Source of the DNA: Methanolobus sp. UBA32
GTDB taxonomy: Archaea > Halobacteriota > Methanosarcinia > Methanosarcinales > Methanosarcinaceae
Assembly: GCA_002507205.1 (NCBI GenBank)
Contig: DAZF01000004.1
Location: forward strand, 1-64,000
DNA length: 64,000 nt
Direction: 5' to 3'
The position numbers were made by a program, and so were the translations under genes. Shown here in pieces: positions 34,224-42,637 of the stretch. Position 1 is the stretch's first letter, and each line of letters opens with the position of its first letter. Below the pieces are notes generated by a model. It made no database searches. It was not told where the DNA came from and saw only the letters and a program-made list of their open reading frames with translations.

Positions 34224-35249
34224 TTATTGATCAAGAGCTTCATAGAAGCTCAGATCGAATATGTCATCCTGTGTAAGAGGAGTGCTGATATATCCCAGTT
34301 CATACTGCACCTGTGCATAGTCCACAGTGGAGTTGATTATGAGATTTGGATCTGCAACCCATGTACCATCCCATTCATTGAGTGACTGCTTTACCAGTTC
34401 TACATCCCAATCCTGGTCATCAGCATATATCTGTGCTGCTTCGTCCAGATTATCGGAATTGTATTCGGTTGCACGTGCATGGGTTTCTACGATCTGCTGA
34501 ACTATGTCAGGATGTTCACGTATAAGTTCACCACTTACTGCAACAACACAACATGCATGATCCTGAAGCATTTCACCGGATGATACAACTGACCTGCCCG
34601 TACCTTCACTTTCGATCATTGATGGTGCCGGATGTGGAAGGAAAACTGCGTCAACCTGTCCTGCAGAGATCGCTGTCATTGCATCCCCGGGACTCATACC
34701 AAGGATCTCGACATCTTCTTCAGGGTCAATACCGTTCTCTTTCAACCAGTTCTTAAGCAGAGTATCCTGAATTGTTCCTGGAGGGAATGTTGCTATTTTA
34801 AGCCCTCTGAGGTCTTCAGGGCTTTCATAAGGAAGCTCAGTGCGAAGAACAATATCTGAACCCTGTATCTGGACTGCAGCTACGATCTTTGCATCCAGAC
34901 CACTTGCAAGAGCTGAAATGACAGGTGCTGCACCGACATATGCAACATCGATATCTCCTGCAAGCATGGACTGCATTTCAGGTGCCCCGGTAGGGAAGAG
35001 TTTGTCATCAATCTCCACTATTCCGTAGGGTTCAAGATCTTCAGCCCACCATCCTTTGTCCCTTGCAGTGATATATGCAATCTGATGGGTGCTTGGCTGA
35101 TAACCAAAAGTGAGTTCTGTGATTGTTTCTGCCTGTTCTCCGTCCTGCTCTGCTGTCTGTTCAGTACATCCGGAGATGAATACTGCTGCTACCAGAGCAA
35201 AAACAAAAAATAAAGTGGAAGTTAATTTGATTGTCTGTTTGTAATTCAC
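34224..35249 (-). CDS. ABC transporter substrate-binding lipoprotein (SsuA/TauA/NMT1-like)
   Basis: An extracellular, lipid-anchored solute-binding protein of 341 aa. A GTG start at 35249 with a strong SD (AAGGTGG, 4-5 nt upstream) gives a signal peptide with lipobox ISGC (Cys about residue 28). Core motifs: LTFGYQPSTHQIAYITARDKG, MLAGDIDVAYVGAAPVISAL, LRGLKIATFPPGTIQDTLLK, SAGQVDAVFLPHPAP, as in NrtA/SsuA/TauA proteins. First gene of the transporter operon. Divergent from an XRE-type regulator 154 bp away, which may control it. Uptake of an organosulfonate such as taurine or a CoM relative is a suggestion only. Confidence 0.92.
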   Translation of the reverse strand: MNYKQTIKLTSTLFFVFALVAAVFISGCTEQTAEQDGEQAETITELTFGYQPSTHQIAYITARDKGWWAEDLEPYGIVEIDDKLFPTGAPEMQSMLAGDIDVAYVGAAPVISALASGLDAKIVAAVQIQGSDIVLRTELPYESPEDLRGLKIATFPPGTIQDTLLKNWLKENGIDPEEDVEILGMSPGDAMTAISAGQVDAVFLPHPAPSMIESEGTGRSVVSSGEMLQDHACCVVAVSGELIREHPDIVQQIVETHARATEYNSDNLDEAAQIYADDQDWDVELVKQSLNEWDGTWVADPNLIINSTVDYAQVQYELGYISTPLTQDDIFDLSFYEALDQ

Positions 35250-35402
35250 ATTACCACCTTGAGTAATATATAGATAATTTAAAGGCACGATTCAATATAT
35301 TATATATATTTCTACATTTAGGAGATGCGATGGCCTAAAAGTATTAATTGAAGGGATACCTTTACCTTAATAGGGCATTACGAAGTACAGGCGTGTGTGG
35401 AT

Positions 35403-35924
35403 ATGAGTGCTGCTGATAAAATAATAGATGCTGTTTTTGAATCTGACGAGAGTTTCAGGAAGATCCTTTCCAATACGATAAAAGAAGAACTGAATATGAA
35501 TATGGCAGTGTTTGCTGAGAATGCAGGCATTCCTGCCAGTACTCTTTACAAAATTATGTCTGGGAAGCGGGAACCCAATGTCAAAACTTTGAGACAGATA
35601 ATAAAAACAGTAAAGAGACTGGAAGGTTCAGAAAAAGGTGAGTTCATTGCTGTTATTGCTGCCAGGCCAGTGCTTGACAATATCAGTGAAACTAAGAGAA
35701 AGATATGTGGAAGTCTTTGTACGATCAGGGAATACTCAGCAACCTCCATGGAAGAGGCCATAATCGCTGCAGTTCGTGCTGAAAGAGATGGAGCGAAAGC
35801 TCTGGTCTGTGCACCAATAGTGAGCCCCACAGTTGAGAAAATACTGAGAATACCTGTTGCCACGATAATGCCAAAGAACAGTCTTTTAGAAGCTATAGAG
35901 CTTGTGGCAAAAAAAATAAGTTAA
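35403..35924 (+). CDS. XRE-family transcriptional regulator with C-terminal ligand-type domain
   Basis: A DNA-binding protein of 173 aa (or 175 from a GTG at 35397). The HTH is at about residues 30-60 (NMAVFAENAGIPASTLYKIM, then SGKREPNVKTLRQIIK). The second half (about 95-170: GSLCTIREYSATSMEEAIIA, ERDGAKALVCAPIVSPTVEK, IPVATIMPKNSLLEAIELVA) resembles the sensory N-terminal domain of PrpR-type regulators and probably binds a small ligand. Several methanogens encode such proteins. The divergent position next to the sulfonate-type transporter suggests it regulates that operon. No palindrome was recognised between them. Start choice is uncertain by two codons. Confidence 0.8.
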   Translation: MSAADKIIDAVFESDESFRKILSNTIKEELNMNMAVFAENAGIPASTLYKIMSGKREPNVKTLRQIIKTVKRLEGSEKGEFIAVIAARPVLDNISETKRKICGSLCTIREYSATSMEEAIIAAVRAERDGAKALVCAPIVSPTVEKILRIPVATIMPKNSLLEAIELVAKKIS

Positions 35925-35941
35925 GAATAAGATAAAAAGAG

Positions 35942-38900
35942 TTATCGGAGGTTTCCGATCAACTCTTTTACTGCTTCAATTGCTTCAGCTGCTTTTGCCT
36001 GTGCTATTTCTACCGTCCATCCACCTGCGGTGAAAAGGTAAGCTGCTCCTCCCACTGCTGCAAGTGCGATCGCTCCAAGCACGTAGAATACAGTACCGGA
36101 TTTCTCGAACACTTCATAGGTGGTGGTAAGGCCACCAACTTTCACCTCATATGTTCCAGGCTCTTCCTCTACATGAGTAAATTCAATTGTAGTAGAATTA
36201 CCAACAGAGAGACTAACAAGCTGTGAATCAACGACTACATCATCGATCTTAAGGTCCACAGTGTAATCGCCTGTTGCAGTACCTGTGTTGGCAACATCGA
36301 CGCTGATCGTAGCTTCTTTACCCTGCTTTATTTCAAGAGGAGAGATTTCCAGATTACTGAACTCAAAATTAGCTGCAAGTTCAGTGACCTTCAGATCAAG
36401 TTCTGCCTCAAGAAGACCTGATTTAGTAGCAATCAGCTTGTGAGTACCGGCCTCAGTAGCAGTATATGTTATAGTACCATCACTGTCAGTTGTACCAAGA
36501 GACTTGCCATCAAATGTGACTGATGCTCCGGAAACAGAATCTCCTCCGATGGCTTTCAGAACAAAAATGGTCATAGATGTGCCTTCGTAAACCTCATCCG
36601 GTGAGACTTCTATACTCATCTTCTTGGTCTCATCGTCAGCATCTATAACTTCAAGGTCTTCTGAACCAGAGGCATATCCATCTTTTTCAGCTGTAATCTC
36701 AAGTTTGCCTGCTTCTGTAGCAGTATAATCAATTTCACCATCACTACCAGTTGTTCCGATAGTTGTGCCTTCTACCTTAACAGTAGCATCACCAATTGAT
36801 GCGCCACGTGCAGTTACGGTGATAGTTATTTCGTCCCCTTCTGTGATGGTGGAAGCGCTCAGATCAATGTCCAGTGTCTGGGAAGCTGCAGTTGTTACTT
36901 CAACGTATGGATAATACCTGAGGGTGCTTGAGTCTGCTACCTTTATACCCACATCACCCATCAATTCGATTTCCTTGTCCTTTGTAAGGGAAATAGCATC
37001 CTCATTACTCATCTCGATCGAGGTATCACTGAAGCTGTCTACTTCCATTTCACCATAGTTATCGCCGCTTTCAAGGGTAATGTAATCCTCTGAAATCTGG
37101 AAGATACCTTCAACAAAAACAGCATTGCTTTCACTACCTCTGAAAACCTCGTTAAAGTGGATTATAATAAGAGCCACATCATCTGAGTCGCCAAGGTCTG
37201 TCTCATAGACATAATCCGCATCTGAAGATACAATGCCAGAGTCTACTTCGTCCCCGTCCTGATACAATTCAACGAGTACACGTTCACCGTTCGTATCGAC
37301 TTCTATTATATCAAGAGTGTAGCCTTCTTCAAGAATCAGTGATGAGCCTGAGTAGACTGAAACTTTTTCATCCTCATCCATCAGGACCTTGGATAATTGA
37401 CCATCGGAAATGAGACTTACATCATCCACACCATCGACATCTGTATCGGCATTATAGCCTGCGAAATACTTCTCAGCCATGAAACCTATAACGTTGAACT
37501 CACCCCAGTCGGAATGTTCGAATTCAACGGATTTGGCAGTGCTTGTGTATTCGAGAGCTCCTGAAGGTATTTTCCTGTCATCAATGGAGGTTAGCTCAAG
37601 GGTTTCTGTCTGGATTCCTTCATCAATATCGTAATAGAAACCTTCAAAGTTCAATGGTGTCCATGTAAGTTGGTCATCGTCTTCTGCAACAGTACCACGG
37701 AGTTCATATGTGCCAGGGTCTGACATGTCCACATATGGAGCGAATCTGAGGTCATCGTTGTCAGCTACTATGAGCTTTATCTTGCCCATTAGAGTGATCG
37801 ACTTTCCTTTGGAAAGGGAAACTGTTCCATCATTTTCCATTTCGATCAGGTCATCGCTGATGGATGTTATCTCCATTTCACCATAACTTTCCCCATCATC
37901 AAGTTCAAGGTAATTATCAGATATCTGGAAGATACCTTCAACAAAAACAGCACTCGTTTCCTGACCACTGAATACTTCATCGAAGTGAATAGCAAGTATT
38001 ACAACATCATCAGCATCGCCGAGATCATCTTTATAGACGTAATCACTTCCACCGGCAACTACGTCGCTGTCCAGCTCATCACCATCTTTTGTAAGGGTGA
38101 CGTATACACTGTTACCATTCACATCAACTTCAACGATATTGAGCTCGTAACCGTCTTCCAGAGTGAGTGATGAACCAGCATATGCAGACTCCTTCTCGTC
38201 GTCATCTATAAGGATCTTTGATAACTGACCGGCAGACATCATGCTTACTTCTTCAGCACCATCAATTGTTGTGTTATCAATGTACCCTGCAAAGTATTTC
38301 TCTGCCATGAAACCTATGATCTGATATGAACCCCAGCCACTGTGCTCGAAATCTGTTTCAACCGGTCTTGTCTGGTAGAGAATATCCCCATCACCTAGTG
38401 ATCGGTCAATATTATAGATCGTCATGTTCTCAGAACTAAGACCGGATTCAAGATCATAGAAGAAACCTGAGAAACTTTTTGCATCCCAGATATATTTATC
38501 TTCAGACTGGTCAGCGTTCTCATCCCAGATCCTATCACCTGTTAAATAAGTCTGTGAATATGTGCTTGTTGTGTTTGTAACATCTGTAGTATTAATGTTA
38601 CCTGAATCATCAACTGTATGGAGTTTTATAGTGTAACTGGTGCTTGCACTCAGGTTGCTTGCTGTTGTATAGTACTCATCGGATACATTTTCAATAAAGA
38701 CATTATTTATGTAAACCATACTGTAATCAAAATCAGAATCTGTTGGGTTGGTCCATGTCCACTTTATCCAGTTGCTTCCTTTATCATCCACTTCCAGAGA
38801 AGTTACGCTTCCTGGAGCAGTTGTGTCAGGTCCACTTGGAGTATCAGTTGTAGCTGTGTCATTTGTCCAGTCACCAATGTTACTTGAAGTATCGAAAGTT

Positions 38901-39730
38901 CTAACACCTATCTCATATGCGGTGCTTGAACTGAGACTTGTAGCATTGTAAGAAGTATCGCCACTGGAAAGGTTTGTTTGATAGACACCATCAAGATAGA
39001 TCATAACACCATCAAAGTCAGAATCTCCGGGGTTGGTCCAGCTCCACTCAATCCAGGTTTCACCTGTTGAATCACTAAGGGAAGTCACAGGTCCGGGAGC
39101 AGTTGTATCAACCGATGAAGAAGTTACTACTGAATTATTTGTCCAGTCACCAATATTACCTATAATATCTACTGTCCTAACTCCAATTTCATAAGAAGTG
39201 GTTTCACTAAGGCCAGTAGCATTATAGGAAGAACTTCCACTTGACAGAATTGTTTGCTGGACACCATCAAGATAAATTATTGTACCATTAAAATCAGAAT
39301 CTCCAGGATTGGTCCAACTCCAATCGATCCAGGTTACACCTGCTGAACCACTAAGAGATGTTACTGGTCCAGGAGCAGTTGTATCGACTGCTGCATTGGT
39401 TGTTGCGGAATCATTAGCCCAGGAACTTGGGTCACTCTCATCTGTGAAATTGGTCGTAATAGTACTAATCTCATACAATGTTGATGCAGAAAGACTTGTA
39501 GCGTTATAAGAGGTAGTTGTATTTGGTAACGTGGCCACCGGACTACCATCTAAATAAACAAGAATTTCATTGAAATCAGCATCAACTGGATTTGTCCAAC
39601 TCCATTCGATCCAACTATCACCTGTCGAACTTTCAGCAAGACCAGTCACAGGACCTGGCAATCCCAATGCCAATCCTGTGAGCATAATTAGGATTGATCC
39701 AAATAAAATGAATTTGAGTTTATTTCTCAT
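35942..39730 (-). CDS. Giant S-layer protein with fibronectin-type repeats, two S-layer domains and C-terminal anchor
   Basis: A secreted, surface-anchored protein of 1262 aa. Signal peptide residues 1-23; four tandem fibronectin III-like repeats (about 24-115, 118-208, 210-300, 303-395) with motifs such as WIEWSWTNPGDSDF and SYNATSLS. Two Methanosarcinales S-layer (DUF1608-type) domains follow (about 398-675, 677-945), sharing GFMAEKYFAGY, AVFVEGIFQIS and YGEME. Then come two Ig/carboxypeptidase-regulatory-like domains (about 950-1110), a CARDB-like domain (about 1115-1205), one membrane helix (about 1213-1235) and a short tail. The tandem S-layer pair plus C-terminal helix is the known Methanosarcina S-layer tile layout; the fibronectin N-terminus is extra. 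Many N-x-S/T sites are present. Confidence 0.92.
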   Translation of the reverse strand: MRNKLKFILFGSILIMLTGLALGLPGPVTGLAESSTGDSWIEWSWTNPVDADFNEILVYLDGSPVATLPNTTTSYNATSLSASTLYEISTITTNFTDESDPSSWANDSATTNAAVDTTAPGPVTSLSGSAGVTWIDWSWTNPGDSDFNGTIIYLDGVQQTILSSGSSSYNATGLSETTSYEIGVRTVDIIGNIGDWTNNSVVTSSSVDTTAPGPVTSLSDSTGETWIEWSWTNPGDSDFDGVMIYLDGVYQTNLSSGDTSYNATSLSSSTAYEIGVRTFDTSSNIGDWTNDTATTDTPSGPDTTAPGSVTSLEVDDKGSNWIKWTWTNPTDSDFDYSMVYINNVFIENVSDEYYTTASNLSASTSYTIKLHTVDDSGNINTTDVTNTTSTYSQTYLTGDRIWDENADQSEDKYIWDAKSFSGFFYDLESGLSSENMTIYNIDRSLGDGDILYQTRPVETDFEHSGWGSYQIIGFMAEKYFAGYIDNTTIDGAEEVSMMSAGQLSKILIDDDEKESAYAGSSLTLEDGYELNIVEVDVNGNSVYVTLTKDGDELDSDVVAGGSDYVYKDDLGDADDVVILAIHFDEVFSGQETSAVFVEGIFQISDNYLELDDGESYGEMEITSISDDLIEMENDGTVSLSKGKSITLMGKIKLIVADNDDLRFAPYVDMSDPGTYELRGTVAEDDDQLTWTPLNFEGFYYDIDEGIQTETLELTSIDDRKIPSGALEYTSTAKSVEFEHSDWGEFNVIGFMAEKYFAGYNADTDVDGVDDVSLISDGQLSKVLMDEDEKVSVYSGSSLILEEGYTLDIIEVDTNGERVLVELYQDGDEVDSGIVSSDADYVYETDLGDSDDVALIIIHFNEVFRGSESNAVFVEGIFQISEDYITLESGDNYGEMEVDSFSDTSIEMSNEDAISLTKDKEIELMGDVGIKVADSSTLRYYPYVEVTTAASQTLDIDLSASTITEGDEITITVTARGASIGDATVKVEGTTIGTTGSDGEIDYTATEAGKLEITAEKDGYASGSEDLEVIDADDETKKMSIEVSPDEVYEGTSMTIFVLKAIGGDSVSGASVTFDGKSLGTTDSDGTITYTATEAGTHKLIATKSGLLEAELDLKVTELAANFEFSNLEISPLEIKQGKEATISVDVANTGTATGDYTVDLKIDDVVVDSQLVSLSVGNSTTIEFTHVEEEPGTYEVKVGGLTTTYEVFEKSGTVFYVLGAIALAAVGGAAYLFTAGGWTVEIAQAKAAEAIEAVKELIGNLR

Positions 39731-39780
39731 TCTAAAACTTCCTTGTTAAATCTCAATACCGTAAACTATATGACCTAATC

Positions 39781-40773
39781 TTAATCCCCCAATTGTAGAT
39801 AACCTTTCCGATTTATCGTCAGGTTTTGCCCGTTGCGGCAACTAATGACAGTACCAACTTCCTGACCAACTACTTCCCCTATAACATTTAAATAACATGC
39901 GCTTTGCGCAGATTCAAGCATTTCAGGCGAAACTGTGAAAAGAAGCTCGAAATCCCCGCCTGTATAAAGCGCGAAATCGATCAGAATATCAGGATCAGAT
40001 GTAATGAATTCTGAGACCTCAGGCTGTATCGGAAGAGCATCTTCTTCTATCAGGAAACCTACACCATTGAGGTCTGCAAGATCATGCAGGGACATGGCAA
40101 GGCCGTCACTTGTGTCCATCATGCATGTTACAGCACCTGAACGTGCCAGCTCCATTGCATCCATTACACGTGGGATCGGTGTGAGTAATTTATTGAGAAG
40201 ATTATCAGGAATATCTATGCTTTTTTCTATGCCATGAAGCGCTGCACCGGCAGAACCTGCAAAACCTGTGACACAGACCTTGTCACCTACTCTGGCACCT
40301 TTTCGGGTCAGAAGTTCGGATTTTTTGACCTTTCCTAGTGCTGTGCCAGTAATTGTCAGTTCGTCATGGGTGTCAATATCCCCACCAATAACAGAAGTGC
40401 CACAGAATTTGGCACAATCATCCATTCCCTTTGAAATACCTTCAACAAAAGCGATGTCAGTATCTTTGGAAAAACCCATGGCCGAAAGAAAACCTATAGG
40501 ACGTGCACCCATTGATGCCACATCACTGAAATTTACAGCAGCCGACATCCAGCCGATCTGCCAGGGAGTCATCTGAAGAGGAAAATCTGTTTTTCGGTGC
40601 AGCATATCGGTTGTTATCACCATATACTCATCTTCAGAAATATTGATAACCGCACAATCATCAGTTCCTGATCCGATGCGAACATCAGGATTACAACCAA
40701 CATTAAAAATACCGGATAAACGCTTTATCAGTGAACGTTCACCAATCTCAGATACAGGAGTAGAGCCAGTCAT
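39781..40773 (-). CDS. thiL: Thiamine-monophosphate kinase
   Basis: Phosphorylates thiamine monophosphate to thiamine diphosphate, the last step of cofactor synthesis (330 aa, ThiL, PurM/AIR-synthase fold). Landmarks: IGSGTDDCAVI (about residues 35-45), DMLHRKTDFPL, GWMSAAVNFSDVASMGA (about 70-86), GGDIDTHDELTITGTALG, CMMDTSDGLAMSLHDLA (about 215-231) and TGGDFELLFTV near 268. It stands between the S-layer gene and the DUF4349 lipoprotein gene, all on the minus strand, but with gaps that suggest independent transcription. Length is normal and catalytic aspartates are present. Confidence 0.94.
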   Translation of the reverse strand: MTGSTPVSEIGERSLIKRLSGIFNVGCNPDVRIGSGTDDCAVINISEDEYMVITTDMLHRKTDFPLQMTPWQIGWMSAAVNFSDVASMGARPIGFLSAMGFSKDTDIAFVEGISKGMDDCAKFCGTSVIGGDIDTHDELTITGTALGKVKKSELLTRKGARVGDKVCVTGFAGSAGAALHGIEKSIDIPDNLLNKLLTPIPRVMDAMELARSGAVTCMMDTSDGLAMSLHDLADLNGVGFLIEEDALPIQPEVSEFITSDPDILIDFALYTGGDFELLFTVSPEMLESAQSACYLNVIGEVVGQEVGTVISCRNGQNLTINRKGYLQLGD

Positions 40774-40921
40774 ATTTTACCTGCTATTTTGATGTGACTA
40801 TATATAATTACTCAAAGTGAAGGATATACTACAATTTAATAAACTAATAGAACCGGTTCTTAATAAATAAATTTTGCTGATGTGTAAACATCAACAACTG
40901 GTACTGAAGCAGAATAGGGCA

Positions 40922-41773
40922 TCATCTGCGAATTCTTTTTCTCAGCACAACAAAAGTTCCTCCAAGAACAGCAACGACGATAACCAATGGAAGAAGATAT
41001 CCCACAAGTACTATCAATGCATTTACCATTGAGATAAATCCATTTACAGATTCTGATATCGCATCCCTGATGCCCCATGAACGTGTAATTGGCGTGGGTT
41101 CTGTGACACGTATATTGATTGTTGAGAACTCTATCCGGTCTTCAAGGTAGTTCAGCCTTCCTGTAAGACTCTCTATCTCACCACGCACCCTTTCAAGCTC
41201 TTTTTCCACACTCAGAACATCTTCAACCGTTACAGTCATGTTGAGTATTTCCTGAAGACGTGTTTCCTGCCTTTCGAGGTTGTCCAAGCGGGCAGTTACA
41301 TCGATATACTCTTCCGTGACATCCTGAGCACTTACACTCTTAGAGGTAACTTCACCCAGGGCTTCAACATTCCCAAGGAATGAAGTATACTCGGATTCCG
41401 GAATCCTGACTGTAATATAGCCCTCTTTGCGTGTACTCGAATCATAATATGAATCATATACAGAGGAACTTGCAACATAGCCACCCGAAGCCACTGCAAT
41501 CTTTGAGACCTCATCCATGACTGCCGCAGCATCATCGACCTTTATTGTCATGTCAACGGTTGTTATCGTCTTGCGATCAACCGAAACTGTAGAAGCTCCG
41601 CCATAATCCGCTTCTGTAGAAACCATATTTCCTGCAGAAGAGTCATCATAGTATTCCGTAGTAACAATATCTGCAGATTGCGAATAAGTTTCTTCCCTGA
41701 CAGCCATGCATCCTGAGACCAGGGTGGCCACAAGTAAAAGAATAATTACTGTAAAGCTATATTTCATTTTCAT
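40922..41773 (-). CDS. DUF4349-domain lipoprotein
   Basis: A membrane-anchored extracellular protein of 283 aa. N-terminal signal with lipobox VSGC (Cys about residue 22), a coiled-coil core (about 150-215, DNLERQETRLQEIL, SVEKELERVRGEIESL), and a C-terminal membrane helix (ALIVLVGYLLPLVIVVAVLG, about 252-272) with basic tail, as in DUF4349 proteins. The beta-rich part (TTVDMTIKVDDAAAVMDEVS, GYVASSSVYD, YITVRIPES) precedes the coil. The function of the family is unknown, possibly envelope structure. It is anchored at both ends, which is unusual but known for the family. Single gene. Confidence 0.88.
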   Translation of the reverse strand: MKMKYSFTVIILLLVATLVSGCMAVREETYSQSADIVTTEYYDDSSAGNMVSTEADYGGASTVSVDRKTITTVDMTIKVDDAAAVMDEVSKIAVASGGYVASSSVYDSYYDSSTRKEGYITVRIPESEYTSFLGNVEALGEVTSKSVSAQDVTEEYIDVTARLDNLERQETRLQEILNMTVTVEDVLSVEKELERVRGEIESLTGRLNYLEDRIEFSTINIRVTEPTPITRSWGIRDAISESVNGFISMVNALIVLVGYLLPLVIVVAVLGGTFVVLRKRIRR

Positions 41774-41843
41774 TTAATCACTCAAACCTGATTTGATCAT
41801 GATTAAATGAAGGACCGGGAAGTATTAAAAAATTGTTTAAACT

Positions 41844-42632
41844 TCAAACTGATTCGAAGTTAACCTTTTCGTTGCCTTTCTCTCTGCTCCTTACATATAT
41901 ATTGTCCAGGAACTCATGAGCAATAGGGGCAAGTTCAAGAAGCTCATCCCTGCTTAATGGCTTTATATCCCTGAGGGATTCCAACATTGCATTTTCAGCA
42001 AAACCCTGCTGAAGAACATAAACAGGTTCACGACTACCTGTAAGTTCATTAATTGACCTTGCAATTTCTGAGACCTCATCGGAACTTCCCATGAAATCCC
42101 TGATGATGGTTGTTCTCAGTTCGAGTTCAACATTCTTTTCCAGAACGATAATAATGGATTCACACACTTTTTCAATCACAATTTGCGGGTCAATGTGAAT
42201 GTCGGAATAATCCTTGCATCCGATTGCCTTTGCATACTTTTCCACATCATTCAGTGGAGCCTTGACATCGATGAAGAACTTGTCCACAAGCCTTTTTTCT
42301 ATAAGTTCGGCCATTACGTGAGGATAATAGCCATTGGTATGAATACCTACAAGCAGGCCATTCTTTTTTGCAAACCCTGCAAGGTGCATCACAGCTTCCT
42401 TCTGCATCAAAGGTTCACCACCTGAGAAAACCACACTGCTCACAAAGGCTCGGGACTTCTTTATCTCTGCTTCAAGTACTGAAGTACCTACCAGATTAGA
42501 GTCAAAAAGAAGCGCATGGTTCTGGCAATAAGGACACCTGTAAGGGCAACCACGTAAAAAGAAGACGATTGACACTTTTCCGTGCCAATCTACTGTTGAT
42601 ATGGGAACAGTATTCCCATAGTTTACTTTCAT
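41844..42632 (-). CDS. nrdG: Anaerobic ribonucleotide reductase activating enzyme (radical SAM)
   Basis: Radical-SAM activase of 262 aa that makes the glycyl radical on NrdD. The cluster motif CPYRCPYC has Cys 29, 33 and 36 (CxxxCxxC). Next come VVFSGGEPLMQ (about residues 68-78), THTNGYYP-like IHTNGYYPHVM and FFIDVKAPLND. Methanogen NrdG-type proteins of this longer size are also annotated as pyruvate formate-lyase-activating-like; the gene position 5 bp after NrdD supports the RNR role. It may also serve the second, cone-less NrdD-like protein in the window. Third gene of the redoxin-NrdD-NrdG operon. Confidence 0.9.
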   Translation of the reverse strand: MKVNYGNTVPISTVDWHGKVSIVFFLRGCPYRCPYCQNHALLFDSNLVGTSVLEAEIKKSRAFVSSVVFSGGEPLMQKEAVMHLAGFAKKNGLLVGIHTNGYYPHVMAELIEKRLVDKFFIDVKAPLNDVEKYAKAIGCKDYSDIHIDPQIVIEKVCESIIIVLEKNVELELRTTIIRDFMGSSDEVSEIARSINELTGSREPVYVLQQGFAENAMLESLRDIKPLSRDELLELAPIAHEFLDNIYVRSREKGNEKVNFESV

Positions 42633-42637
42633 ACTTA

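Noticed and set aside
35942-39730. Assembly duplication in the S-layer gene
   Set aside because: The two S-layer domains and the four fibronectin-like repeats differ at many residues, so they are real diverged repeats.
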